A DNA stretch of 21,228 nucleotides. Origin: an uncultured Muribaculaceae bacterium (GTDB lineage Bacteria > Bacteroidota > Bacteroidia > Bacteroidales > Muribaculaceae). The stretch covers positions 1-21,228 of the forward strand of contig CAJUAT010000048.1 in the NCBI GenBank assembly GCA_910584525.1. The letters are read 5' to 3'. Positions 1-6,926 of the stretch are shown piece by piece. The notes under the pieces are model-generated. The model worked only from the letters and a program-made list of their open reading frames with translations. It was not told the origin of the DNA and searched no databases. The position numbers were made by a program, and so were the translations under genes. Position 1 is the stretch's first letter. Each line of letters begins with the position of its first letter.

Positions 1-54
1 TCAAGCTTTGAATCGAAAAATTTCGTAATTTCGCACTGGCCAGTTGACTCCGCC
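1..54. repeat. Left copy of a 54-bp terminal inverted repeat
   Basis: The first 54 bases are the exact reverse complement of the last 54 bases (21175-21228); identity stops at base 55. The repeat contains a 10-bp palindrome, ACTGGCCAGT (35-44), a near-palindrome TCAAGCTTTGA at the outer end (1-11), and two direct AATTTCG words. It ends 22 bp before the -33 element of the tRNA-Thr promoter. The window begins inside or exactly at the repeat, so its true outer limit is unknown. It may be a dispersed repeat at which an assembly broke, or a recombination site. No recombinase gene is present. Confidence 0.97.
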
Positions 55-76
55 TCCGGAGTGATTTTAATCAGGA

Positions 77-108
77 TTTGGCGGTTTGCGAGGATTTTAT
101 TAATTTTG
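77..108 (+). promoter_or_regulatory. Bacteroidales-type promoter of tRNA-Thr
   Basis: TTTG at 77-80, a 20-bp spacer, then TAATTTTG (matches TAnnTTTG) at 101-108. This is the classic sigma-ABfr -33/-7 arrangement. Transcription should begin about 4-5 bases after the -7 element, a few bases before the tRNA 5' end at 119, which fits a stable-RNA promoter. Confidence 0.8.
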
Positions 109-118
109 CAGCTGAAAC

Positions 119-191
119 GCCGCAATAGCTCAGTTGGTAGAGCATTTCATTCGTAACGAAAAGGTCGTGGGTTCGAGTCCCACTCGCGGCT
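119..191 (+). tRNA. tRNA-Thr (anticodon CGT)
   Basis: A 73-nt cloverleaf with D-arm GCTC...GAGC, anticodon loop TTCGTAA (anticodon CGT, reads ACG threonine codons), T-arm GTGGG-TTCGAGT-CCCAC and discriminator T. CCA is not encoded. Two stem pairs are non-canonical as read: A6-C67 in the acceptor stem and A31-C39 closing the anticodon loop. In both a C stands where U would pair. All invariant loop bases look normal and a good promoter and terminator frame the gene, so it is probably functional. Confidence 0.93.
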
Positions 192-199
192 CTAAAACT

Positions 200-238
200 G
201 CCGGAGGAACAGCAATGTTCTCTCCGGCTTTCTTTTTG
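200..238 (+). terminator. Intrinsic terminator after tRNA-Thr, probably bidirectional
   Basis: Stem GCCGGAG (200-206) plus GAACA (207-211), GCAA tetraloop (212-215), then TGTTC (216-220), one bulged T and CTCCGGC (222-228), followed by TTTCTTTTT. On the minus strand the same hairpin is followed by AGTTTTAG, so it may also stop the convergent hydrolase gene ending at 272. Confidence 0.88.
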
Positions 239-271
239 ATTGCGGAGGCTTCTGCTTGCTTTGAAGCGCGG

Positions 272-886
272 CTATTTTGCGGGATTCAGTTCGAGGATTT
301 TGGGCACTACCAGATTGAGGGTGGTATCGGGGTCGAGGCGGTGGCCGCCGGCGAAGTCGGCGTAATGAGTGTAATGCTCAAGATATTCCTCCTTGCAATT
401 CACGGTGGTGTCTTCGGTGCCGAAAAAGGCGAATACTTCCTCGGGATTGTCGGGTCGCTTGCCCTGTATGCCGAATTTGGGCTCAAACTGCTGCGCCTCC
501 AGTTTCTCGTATTTTTTCACAAGCTTTTCCGATACTTCGAAATCCTTGAGGCCATCCTTGCGGGGATTGTGGAAAGGGAGCCTCGTGCCTGTATTCTCAC
601 GAAGCTTACGGCTGGTATGAAAAGAGGGATTTATGAGAATGCGGCGGAATCCACGGAACAGCTGGGCGAAACATCCGCCCATCGATGTGCCGACAATCAC
701 TGTGTTGGGGTCGAGCATGGCGGCCAGACGCTTCAGTTCGCTCAACGCCACCTCGGGTTGCACCGCCAGGTCGGGAGTGATGACTTCATGCTTCGGCAAT
801 GCACGGCGCAACCGCTGGCATGTTGCCGACTGTCCCGACGATGACAATCCATGCAGGTATACAACCTGCGGCTTCTTCGTTCTCAT
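272..886 (-). CDS. YqiA-like alpha/beta-hydrolase (esterase family)
   Basis: A 204-residue cytosolic protein resembling the UPF0227/YqiA esterases. The oxyanion-type N-terminus VVYLHGLSSSG is at residues 8-18, the nucleophile elbow GTSMGG at 66-71 (Ser68), an acidic candidate in FFGTED (Asp159), and the catalytic histidine in GGHRLD (His182). The spacing fits a Ser/Asp/His triad, and the length is close to the usual ~190-200 residues. The physiological substrate is not known from sequence. The start codon lies only 8 nt after the mature 3' end of tRNA-Arg on the same strand, so the gene seems to be transcribed as a tRNA-mRNA dicistron from the tRNA promoter. No other promoter or Shine-Dalgarno is visible. 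An internal start would remove the conserved HG motif. Confidence 0.82.
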   Translation of the reverse strand: MRTKKPQVVYLHGLSSSGQSATCQRLRRALPKHEVITPDLAVQPEVALSELKRLAAMLDPNTVIVGTSMGGCFAQLFRGFRRILINPSFHTSRKLRENTGTRLPFHNPRKDGLKDFEVSEKLVKKYEKLEAQQFEPKFGIQGKRPDNPEEVFAFFGTEDTTVNCKEEYLEHYTHYADFAGGHRLDPDTTLNLVVPKILELNPAK

Positions 887-894
887 AAGAATTG

Positions 895-968
895 TGATCC
901 GGGCGCGACTCGAACGCGCGACCGTCTGCTTAGAAGGCAGATGCTCTATCCAGCTGAGCTACCGGACC
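895..968 (-). tRNA. tRNA-Arg (anticodon TCT)
   Basis: A 74-nt cloverleaf read on the minus strand. The acceptor stem is GGTCCGG/CCGGATC, the D-arm GCTC...GAGC, the anticodon stem-loop TCTGC-CTTCTAA-GCAGA with anticodon TCT (AGA/AGG codons), the T-arm GCGCG-TTCGAGT-CGCGC and the discriminator A. Apart from a wobble pair in the acceptor stem the helices pair well. CCA is not encoded. It precedes the YqiA-like gene with only 8 nt between them. Confidence 0.96.
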
Positions 969-980
969 CCTTTCGGTCTG

Positions 981-1013
981 CAAAGTTAATCATTATTGCC
1001 CATATCTACCAAA
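981..1013 (-). promoter_or_regulatory. Promoter of tRNA-Arg and the downstream hydrolase
   Basis: On the minus strand TTTG (1013-1010), 21-bp spacer, TAACTTTG (988-981). The predicted start is near 976-977, eight or nine bases before the tRNA 5' end at 968. No second promoter is visible between the tRNA and the hydrolase gene. Confidence 0.8.
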
Positions 1014-1066
1014 TCATGAGCCAAATATTTCACCTCGCAGGCCGAATTAAGGTATTCTCGAAGGGC

Positions 1067-1441
1067 TTATCTGGCGGCGATGACCTCTATTTCCACGAGA
1101 GCCTGCTTCGGGAGCTCCTTTACGGCATAAGCCGACCGCGCCGGATATGGCGCCGCGAAAGTACGGCCATAGACTTCGTTCATGGCGCCGAACAGCGACA
1201 TGTCGGCAAGATATACCGTGGTTTTCACAACATTGTCCAGCGTCAGGCCGGCAGCGGCAAGCACGGCCTTCACATTGGCCAGCGATGTCTCCGTCTGTGC
1301 CGTGATTCCCTCAGGCATATTGCCACTCGCCACATCTATCGGCAGCTGTCCGGAACAATAAACGAACCCGTTGGCTTCCACTGCCTGGCTGTATGGCCCT
1401 ATCGCAGCAGGTGCCTTCTCCGTTGAAATCTCTTTCTTCAT
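1067..1441 (-). CDS. ridA: RidA family enamine/imine deaminase
   Basis: A 124-residue RidA (YjgF/UK114) protein that hydrolyses reactive enamine/imine intermediates made by PLP enzymes, normally a cytosolic homotrimer. Seen directly: GPYSQA (15-20) with Tyr17, YCSGQLP (28-34) with Ser30, Asn88, YPARSAY (99-105) with substrate-binding Arg102, and EIEVIA near the C-terminus with Glu118. These correspond to the active-site set of E. coli RidA (Tyr17, Ser30, Asn88, Arg105, Glu120). The cysteine of the E. coli RSC motif is absent (RSAYAV here). The start codon overlaps the MATE stop codon as ATGA (1438-1441), so translation is probably coupled. Length is typical. No convincing terminator is seen between the stop and the tRNA-Arg promoter. 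Confidence 0.95.
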   Translation of the reverse strand: MKKEISTEKAPAAIGPYSQAVEANGFVYCSGQLPIDVASGNMPEGITAQTETSLANVKAVLAAAGLTLDNVVKTTVYLADMSLFGAMNEVYGRTFAAPYPARSAYAVKELPKQALVEIEVIAAR

Positions 1442-2802
1442 AACTTTATCTTTTTAAAAATCACCATCGACATCACGCAGGCGCAGAAAAGCGCCACATT
1501 GAAACTCCAGTATGCTCCCACATTACCGCCATCCTCGCCTACGGCAAACCACATCAGGAAGGGTATTCCCACGATGATATAGCTCACCAGAGAAATCCAG
1601 AACAGAGGTTTCGACTGTCCCGTGCCCCTTATGGCATTGCAGAAAGTAAGCTGCAGGGCGTCGAAATACTGATATACCACCAACGGGAATATCAGCGCCA
1701 GGGCGCTTGTCACCACGGCAGTCCCCTTCACGGCCTCTTCACCGGTATCTACAAAGAGCGTCACCAACGGCTCTCCGCCCACGATGAATATCAGCGAGGC
1801 CACCGATGCGAGTATAATATTGATATGAGCGCCGGCTCTGGCAACGGCCCCGGCTCCTGCCTCATTGTTCTGTCCGGCATAATATGCCACCCGTATTGCC
1901 ACGGCTGCCGCGAAGCTGATGTAAACCATGAAACCGAGCTGGCTGATGGTATTCACCACCTGATAAGCGGCAAGCTGCACGGCGCCGAACCAACCCACAA
2001 CCACGGCGCCTACCGTCCACAGGCCGCATTCGCAGCCCGACTGCACCATCAGCGGCCATGATGTGCGCCATACCACCGCCTTGGCTTCGGCCGGTCCTTC
2101 GCGTCGAGAATATCCCTCCTTATATGGCCTATAGCGCCTCATGCGCCGGAAACATACCCATATCGCCAGCAACGCCATCAATCGGGCGAAAACCGTGGCT
2201 ATGCCCGCGCCAAGCAGCCCAAGCTTCGGAAATATCCATATCCCGTAGATAAGCAGCCAGTTGCCCAGCACATTAAGCCCTATGCACCCCACCGTAATCC
2301 ACATGGGCAGTGAGGTGAACTCCATACCGTTGGACATCTGCATGAACACATTATACAGAGCCATAGGCACGGGCACCAGTAGCAGGACGAGGAAATAGCG
2401 GCAAATGTCGGGCAGAAGAGCCTCCGGCTGTCCGAAATGACCGAGCAGGAACCAGACGCCCCCCATTATGGCGGTAAAGAGCAGCGCCACGGCGAGATTC
2501 ACGCGCACGGCGGCACGGGTGATTCCTCCGGCCTCTCCACTCTTACCTTGCGAAAACAGCGACCCCACTATCGGCGTGACGCCTCCGGCAAGTCCCATGA
2601 GCATGACATTGGGAATAAGATAGAGGCTGTTGACAAACGCCGATGCCGCCAGCGAATCAACGCTGTAATGCCCCACCATCAGCGTATCGCTGAACGCCAG
2701 TACTATCACACTCAGCTGCGTCACCAGTATAGGCGACCCGAGGCTGAGCAGCTTGCTGTACTCCCCCCGATATTTCTCCCAGAATTCTCTCATATGATTC
2801 AT
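1438..2802 (-). CDS. MATE family multidrug/cation antiporter
   Basis: A 454-residue inner-membrane protein with about 12 hydrophobic helices and the usual MATE length. The N-terminal motif SLGSPILVTQLSVIVLAFSD and GLAGGVTPIVGSLFSQGKSG are characteristic of NorM/MATE exporters, which use a Na+ or H+ gradient to expel organic cations. The substrate cannot be told. It shares an ATGA overlap with ridA. Start: Met1 (2802) is immediately preceded by AGGAGAAGG but lies only about six bases after the predicted transcription start. Met4 (2793) would have a more normal leader and is a plausible alternative. Confidence 0.93.
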   Translation of the reverse strand: MNHMREFWEKYRGEYSKLLSLGSPILVTQLSVIVLAFSDTLMVGHYSVDSLAASAFVNSLYLIPNVMLMGLAGGVTPIVGSLFSQGKSGEAGGITRAAVRVNLAVALLFTAIMGGVWFLLGHFGQPEALLPDICRYFLVLLLVPVPMALYNVFMQMSNGMEFTSLPMWITVGCIGLNVLGNWLLIYGIWIFPKLGLLGAGIATVFARLMALLAIWVCFRRMRRYRPYKEGYSRREGPAEAKAVVWRTSWPLMVQSGCECGLWTVGAVVVGWFGAVQLAAYQVVNTISQLGFMVYISFAAAVAIRVAYYAGQNNEAGAGAVARAGAHINIILASVASLIFIVGGEPLVTLFVDTGEEAVKGTAVVTSALALIFPLVVYQYFDALQLTFCNAIRGTGQSKPLFWISLVSYIIVGIPFLMWFAVGEDGGNVGAYWSFNVALFCACVMSMVIFKKIKL

Positions 2803-2812
2803 CCTTCTCCTG

Positions 2813-2844
2813 CAAATTTAGCCATTAATGGCTAAACCGCCAAA
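2813..2844 (-). promoter_or_regulatory. Promoter of the MATE-ridA operon
   Basis: Minus-strand TTTG (2844-2841), 20-bp spacer, TAAATTTG (2820-2813). It gives a very short 5' leader if Met1 of the MATE gene is used. The promoter lies directly downstream of the PAP2 gene terminator. Confidence 0.8.
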
Positions 2845-2853
2845 TCAGCCCGC

Positions 2854-2893
2854 AAAGAGAAAAGTCTGGAATGCGCCCCATGACAGCGCATTC
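2854..2893 (-). terminator. Likely terminator of the OMP-PAP2 operon
   Basis: On the minus strand GAATGCGC (2893-2886), a 9-nt loop and GCGCATTC (2876-2869) form a perfect 8-bp stem. It is followed after a few bases by the T-rich stretch TTTTCTCTTT. The offset of the T tract from the stem makes this good but not ideal. Confidence 0.62.
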
Positions 2894-2902
2894 ATCAAAA
2901 AG

Positions 2903-3685
2903 TTAAAACTGCAGCGAGAGGGAGACGCCGGTGGTGTTGCCTATCATGGGCAGAAGGGCCACATCCTGTACCGACGTTTTCTTTTTGTCAAGTCCGAACA
3001 GTTTCCGTTCGAAAGGGAGAAGCCAGTAACCTATTCTGGCGCTTAATATTCCGATTGCCGCACCACCGAGAACATCCGTTATCCAGTGACGGTCGTTATA
3101 TATTCTCAACGCGCCCACGGTTACGGCCACCGCATAGCCGGCCAGACCGATGCCGTTGCCATACTCGATACGCATCAGTTCGGCACCGGTGAAGACGGTT
3201 GCCGAATGCCCCGAAGGGAACGAGTTTCTTGCCCCCGAATCAGGCCTCGGATGCCGGAAGGAATATTTCATGGCATTCACCACCACCGTCATTACGGCGT
3301 ATGCCGTGACGCCGGCCATCAGACGGTCTCTGAATCCATGGCTCCTCGTCTTTATCTGCGGTATGAATCCCAGCCCGAGATAGCCTACCGCTGTGGCATA
3401 CTGTATATAATCGTCGGCCCTGAACTTCCGGTCGGCTTTGTAACCCGAGATATTCTCCCGGAAAGCGTTTTTCATGCCGTCAAGAGCATATACCCCTGTA
3501 ATCCCCACGGTAAGGAAAATGCCCGGCACTATCAATTGTCGGGGTCTGAAACCATATGGCTCCTGTACTACACCCAATACGGGCACACTGTCTGCAACAG
3601 CCACAGTATCCACAACATTCTCCGAAGCCTGTGCCGGCAAAACAGCGAACAGAGATATAAGCAAAACCGCAACAAAATCCCTCAT
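2903..3685 (-). CDS. PAP2 family phosphatase, exported or membrane-bound
   Basis: A 260-residue PAP2/phosphatidic-acid-phosphatase-like enzyme. An N-terminal signal sequence (about 1-20, ending AQA) is followed by several hydrophobic helices. All three PAP2 motifs are intact: K140-x6-R147-P148, PSGH at 157-160 with His160 as general acid, and R194-x5-H200-x3-D204, whose His is the phosphorylated nucleophile. The family removes phosphate from lipids such as undecaprenyl-PP, phosphatidate or lipid A (LpxE/LpxF). With LPS genes elsewhere in the window a lipid A role is possible but not shown. The C-terminus (LPMIGNTTGVSLSLQF) has alternating residues and a terminal Phe, like an outer-membrane strand, which is unusual for a purely inner-membrane enzyme. 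It starts 10 nt after the stop of the upstream OMP gene, so the two form an operon. Confidence 0.9.
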   Translation of the reverse strand: MRDFVAVLLISLFAVLPAQASENVVDTVAVADSVPVLGVVQEPYGFRPRQLIVPGIFLTVGITGVYALDGMKNAFRENISGYKADRKFRADDYIQYATAVGYLGLGFIPQIKTRSHGFRDRLMAGVTAYAVMTVVVNAMKYSFRHPRPDSGARNSFPSGHSATVFTGAELMRIEYGNGIGLAGYAVAVTVGALRIYNDRHWITDVLGGAAIGILSARIGYWLLPFERKLFGLDKKKTSVQDVALLPMIGNTTGVSLSLQF

Positions 3686-3695
3686 ACCCCATTAC

Positions 3696-4697
3696 TTATT
3701 TACGCTTCTTCAGGATATCGATATGATATCCCAGGCCAAGCTGAAACTGATTGTATGGATAATCGGCCAGACCATGCTGGTAACGGAAAATAAGCTCCCA
3801 GTTCTTGATACTGTAGCGCACATCCGTTTTCAGCGACAACGGCCGGTCATGAGCCAATTCCTTGTCGACGCATGACGAGCTTTCCCATCCGGCATACCCT
3901 CCTATGGTTTCCCTGATACGAAGTCCCTTCCACTCAAACCCAAGCAGAAAGCCACACATCACGGCATCATTCTGTCGGCCGGTGCCGGTCTGCCAGCACA
4001 GGAATCCGCCGGAAAGAGCCGCCTGCAGATATATGTCGGGATGAAAGAGCCTGAACCTCTTCGACACAGCCGTATCGAAGAAATAGCCGGCGGAGTCATA
4101 ATACCGCGCCACGTCATATCCTCCTCCGGAAGCTGTTTTCAGAGCCGCCCTCAGCGTGAGACCGGGGCAAAACTTCTTCTCCTCGAGCAGCTGCAGGTCG
4201 ATGCTTACATAAACATCACCGGTAAGATGTCCGCGTTTCGCCTCACCATATTTTTTCGGAGCTATATTGGAGGCGGCCATGTTTTCTTGCGTGTTTCTGT
4301 ACCATTCCATCACGGGGAGCCACAAGGTAAGATTGGCCCTGCGTGTCCACAACGGTATTGAGGCGCGCAGCGACACGTCATACGTCTTGTCGCCACGATA
4401 GCCCAGATAGGCATTGCCCGTCAATTCCACCAGCAGGTCGGGACTGACCTTATACATAATATCCGGAATGGCGAAGGCATTCGGCCCGAAATAATAAGGC
4501 GAGATCTTCGACGCATTCTTCCGCGACGTCTCGTGAAGATAGCCGTCACCTCCCGAATCCTGAGCCACCACTACATGACCCTGAAACGCAAGGAACAATA
4601 CCGACAGAAAAACTACCGCTCTCTGAAGTTGAGGAAATGTTCCGGGAAGAAAGCATGACCTGTGAAAACGCATAAGCATATTGTTCTTTTTCAACAA
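3696..4697 (-). CDS. Putative outer-membrane beta-barrel protein
   Basis: A 333-residue protein that I do not recognise as a named family. A hydrophobic signal segment is followed by VVVAQDSG, consistent with cleavage near residue 45. The remainder alternates aromatic/hydrophobic and polar residues in short strands rich in Tyr, Trp and Gly (for example VELTGNAYLGYRG, DVSLRASIPLW, YNQFQLGLGYHIDI), as expected for a beta-barrel. The annotated start has alternatives at Met7 (4679) and Met9 (4673); either would shorten a long n-region. It is first in a two-gene operon with the PAP2 phosphatase. No consensus -33/-7 promoter is evident upstream, where a strong hairpin lies. A transport or structural role cannot be decided. 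Confidence 0.75.
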   Translation of the reverse strand: MLKKNNMLMRFHRSCFLPGTFPQLQRAVVFLSVLFLAFQGHVVVAQDSGGDGYLHETSRKNASKISPYYFGPNAFAIPDIMYKVSPDLLVELTGNAYLGYRGDKTYDVSLRASIPLWTRRANLTLWLPVMEWYRNTQENMAASNIAPKKYGEAKRGHLTGDVYVSIDLQLLEEKKFCPGLTLRAALKTASGGGYDVARYYDSAGYFFDTAVSKRFRLFHPDIYLQAALSGGFLCWQTGTGRQNDAVMCGFLLGFEWKGLRIRETIGGYAGWESSSCVDKELAHDRPLSLKTDVRYSIKNWELIFRYQHGLADYPYNQFQLGLGYHIDILKKRK

Positions 4698-4727
4698 ACC
4701 ACGAATTTTTAGACAATGCGCCCCCTT

Positions 4728-4759
4728 CCGGCCGATTCAGGGCGCCGCGCCCTGGCCGG
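4728..4759. other. Strong GC-rich hairpin upstream of the OMP gene
   Basis: CCGGCC (4728-4733), a 5-nt bulge, AGGGCG (4739-4744), loop CCG, then CGCCCT (4748-4753) and GGCCGG (4754-4759): 12 paired bases with one bulge. Neither strand has a T run directly after it, so it is not a textbook terminator. It may be a 5'-UTR structure of the OMP mRNA or a terminator of the lipoprotein operon ending at 4880. The rest of 4698-4879 shows nothing I can name. Confidence 0.5.
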
Positions 4760-4879
4760 GACGACACCTTGAATCAGCCGAATCCAAGAATGCGCTGCTT
4801 AAATTATTTCAGCGGAATGTTATAGGCGATTATAAATACGGGGCATCTGACCCGCGAATCCGATTTTATTCCCCCTGTT

Positions 4880-5284
4880 TCATTTCCGATATAAAACCGT
4901 TGTCTCCCCTTCTTTTAGGTCGGTCAGGGTAAGCTTCTTCCCCTTGATCTGGTATCTGAACACCGAGCCTCCATCATCATCTTCCCACTCTATTGTAAGA
5001 AAATCATCATCGGCAGTCCATGAGAAACTATAAGTCTCTTTACCGTGCTTTTCAATGTAGAGTGACACCCCCTTGCCATTCTTGAAAAACTCAAGAATCC
5101 AAGTATATTCTCCAACCTTATCATCTTCAAATTCGGCGGCCCACTTGCCTACAAGCGACTGCCGATCAACTTCCCCTTCCAAATCCTCCTTTTCCTCTTT
5201 CTTGCACCCTGCCACCGAGAGCGCCACGATGAGCATAAGGAAGAAAACCCTTGTCACAGTTGTCATTGATTTCATTGATTTCAT
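4880..5284 (-). CDS. Small lipocalin-like lipoprotein
   Basis: 134 residues. A signal peptide ends in a lipobox, LSVAGC with Cys27, followed by KKEEKED. That acidic/lysine tail resembles the lipoprotein export signal known to place Bacteroidetes lipoproteins on the cell surface. The mature part begins with SLVGKWAAEF and continues in predicted beta strands (GEYTWILEFFKNGKGVSL, DDFLTIEWEDDDGGSVFRYQ, GKKLTLTDL), typical of small lipocalin-like domains. The ligand is unknown. Last gene of the envelope operon, 17 nt after its neighbour. Its first codons are part of a 9-bp tandem repeat (MKSMKSM), giving three in-frame start candidates (5284, 5275, 5266). All leave the signal peptide usable. Confidence 0.8.
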   Translation of the reverse strand: MKSMKSMTTVTRVFFLMLIVALSVAGCKKEEKEDLEGEVDRQSLVGKWAAEFEDDKVGEYTWILEFFKNGKGVSLYIEKHGKETYSFSWTADDDFLTIEWEDDDGGSVFRYQIKGKKLTLTDLKEGETTVLYRK

Positions 5285-5303
5285 TGTTTTTATTGGTTTT
5301 ATT
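5259..5303 (-). repeat. Five 9-bp tandem units across a stop/start junction
   Basis: On the minus strand five units run without a gap: AATAAAACC, AATAAAAAC, AATGAAATC, AATGAAATC, AATGACAAC. They cover the stop codon of the 5302-6021 lipoprotein gene, the spacer and the first codons of the 4880-5284 lipoprotein gene. Units three to five each supply an ATG in frame. A 9-bp change in copy number would preserve the frame while changing spacing and the number of start codons. Confidence 0.85.
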
Positions 5304-6021
5304 ATAATTTGGGTTTAGGAATGTCAGAATCTTTGCCAGCCTTATATTTAACGATACGGCCATCTCTCTTCAACGACATTTCCGACGACGAAAGAGAAAG
5401 AATCTCCCACTGATAACCCTGGAAATTTATTAATTTTCGGGCGGCATCATACCAATATGTTCCTTCCCTAATGTAACTGTAAGTCTTTGCAAAAGGAGCG
5501 GAGAGCGTATATTCGATAAATTTCTTATCATCATAGATTTCCATCACGGTACGTCCTTCTTTATCAAGCCAGACCTGTTGCAACTGTTCGCTTTGGTCCA
5601 CTATTTCATTTCCGTTCCCGTCAGTGAGAACAGAATTGTCCTTTGTCAGAATAAACTGCGTATATTTGTTAAGCGGGATCAGACGGTCTCCCTCCATTCT
5701 GAGATCCATCTCGAATTCTTCATCGGATTCTCCGGATGAACTCGCGTAGGCTCCCCTACACTGAACAACTCCTCCCTTAACCTTATATGCAAACTTTGCA
5801 ACACCATATACAGTCGGACCCTCATATACCGATGACCCGGATCCATCCGACTCAAATTTCACGGTCAGATACTGATACTTGGAACCGCTGGCAGGATTAT
5901 AGTATACTCTTGTTCCATACCACGACCCTTCAAGATTGCCGGCCGGCTCGCTGTCGTCACTGCATGACCAGCAAGCCAGCAGACTCACCACAGCGACAAG
6001 GACTTTAAGATAGTTCCTCAT
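5302..6021 (-). CDS. Two-domain lipocalin-like lipoprotein
   Basis: 239 residues, not a family I can name with certainty. The signal peptide ends LLACWSC; Cys17 fits a lipobox (LLAC) and Cys20 is followed by SDDSE, which resembles the Bacteroides surface-export signal. There seem to be two related beta domains. The first starts GNLEGSWYGTRVYY (~29-42). The second, from about residue 145, starts EQLQQVWLDKEGRTVMEI and contains a tyrosine/tryptophan-rich stretch ending in GTYWYDAARKLINFQGYQWE. Such paired domains are frequent in Bacteroidales lipocalin-like lipoproteins. Fifth of six genes in the operon, 73 nt after the LysM/OMP gene, with no promoter consensus in that gap. Confidence 0.78.
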   Translation of the reverse strand: MRNYLKVLVAVVSLLACWSCSDDSEPAGNLEGSWYGTRVYYNPASGSKYQYLTVKFESDGSGSSVYEGPTVYGVAKFAYKVKGGVVQCRGAYASSSGESDEEFEMDLRMEGDRLIPLNKYTQFILTKDNSVLTDGNGNEIVDQSEQLQQVWLDKEGRTVMEIYDDKKFIEYTLSAPFAKTYSYIREGTYWYDAARKLINFQGYQWEILSLSSSEMSLKRDGRIVKYKAGKDSDIPKPKL

Positions 6022-6094
6022 ACTTCATTTACTATTTTGAATGTTTATATTCCTATGTTTCACTTACATCAGCGTATAGCCAAGGCTGTTCCTC

Positions 6095-6904
6095 TCAATA
6101 GGTGAATCCGATTCCCAAGGCAATGCTGGCTGTCGCCTTACCTTTATAAAAACTCAACGGGACGCTTACCGACAGCTCAAACCCTCCTTCATAATTATTC
6201 AGCAACATTATCTGCGGAGACATGCCAAAAAGACATGTGGGGTCCCCCGCAGAATATATGTCAATACCCAGTGGACAAGCAATGAACACTCTTTTCCCGG
6301 AATCTGCAAATATACCGGGACCGGCATAGATGCTGACAACTGACCCTGCAAAGTCGGATGGCATGAGGCCGTAATTCATTTTGAAATTTAACTCTCCGCC
6401 GGCATACAGCATATTATAAAGCTGAGCGTAAAACCCGGAGGTCAGACCGTAACAGGAATTTTCCTTGAAATTTCCACCTTTGACAAAACTGTATTGCCAT
6501 AGAAATTGGGAAAAACCAAAATATTTCTTGTCAGAAGGCTCTTTAGTCTCATCTACAGGCCGATTAACGAGAAGCGCAGAGCTGGCGCCGCTGCCGCTCT
6601 CGGTTTTATTGTCCTTTGCCGCAGGCAGGTAATTCTTTCCGCCTGTAGTATCGTCAGCAATCGACGAAGAGTTCTGCCCGGCATTGTCCGGAATCTCGAG
6701 CACCATACCTGTGTAGAACAGTTCTTTTGCAACCGGATTACGCTCCAATATCTGTTCTTTAGTGACACCGTAACGGGCGGCTATCGACTCAATGGTCTCC
6801 CCACGCTCCACGGTGTGCTCCTTTGCCTGTGCGACGCCCCAGCACAGCATCGCAATGCACAACACTGCATACACGCGTCGACATATTCTCTTTAAATTAT
6901 CCAT
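6095..6904 (-). CDS. LysM-domain outer-membrane protein
   Basis: 269 residues. A signal peptide ends near AQA (residue 27). A LysM domain follows directly (about 29-72: EHTVERGETIESIAARYGVT, ending GMVLEIP), which should bind peptidoglycan glycan strands. A Ser/Thr/Asn-rich linker (~75-115) leads to a C-terminal region of short amphipathic strands with many Tyr/Phe (GFYAQLYNMLYAGGELNFKM, MLLNNYEGGFELSVSVPLSF) ending in GIGFTY with a C-terminal aromatic, as in outer-membrane barrels. The architecture suggests an outer-membrane protein tethered to the wall. It starts 22 nt after the coiled-coil lipoprotein gene and is probably co-transcribed. Confidence 0.8.
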   Translation of the reverse strand: MDNLKRICRRVYAVLCIAMLCWGVAQAKEHTVERGETIESIAARYGVTKEQILERNPVAKELFYTGMVLEIPDNAGQNSSSIADDTTGGKNYLPAAKDNKTESGSGASSALLVNRPVDETKEPSDKKYFGFSQFLWQYSFVKGGNFKENSCYGLTSGFYAQLYNMLYAGGELNFKMNYGLMPSDFAGSVVSIYAGPGIFADSGKRVFIACPLGIDIYSAGDPTCLFGMSPQIMLLNNYEGGFELSVSVPLSFYKGKATASIALGIGFTY

Positions 6905-6926
6905 TTAGATGTGTTGTTTAGATGTG

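Noticed and set aside
134..844. A 236-codon plus-strand frame starting inside tRNA-Thr
   Set aside because: Its N-terminus is translated tRNA sequence and the rest is antisense to the YqiA-like gene, whose catalytic motifs are intact.
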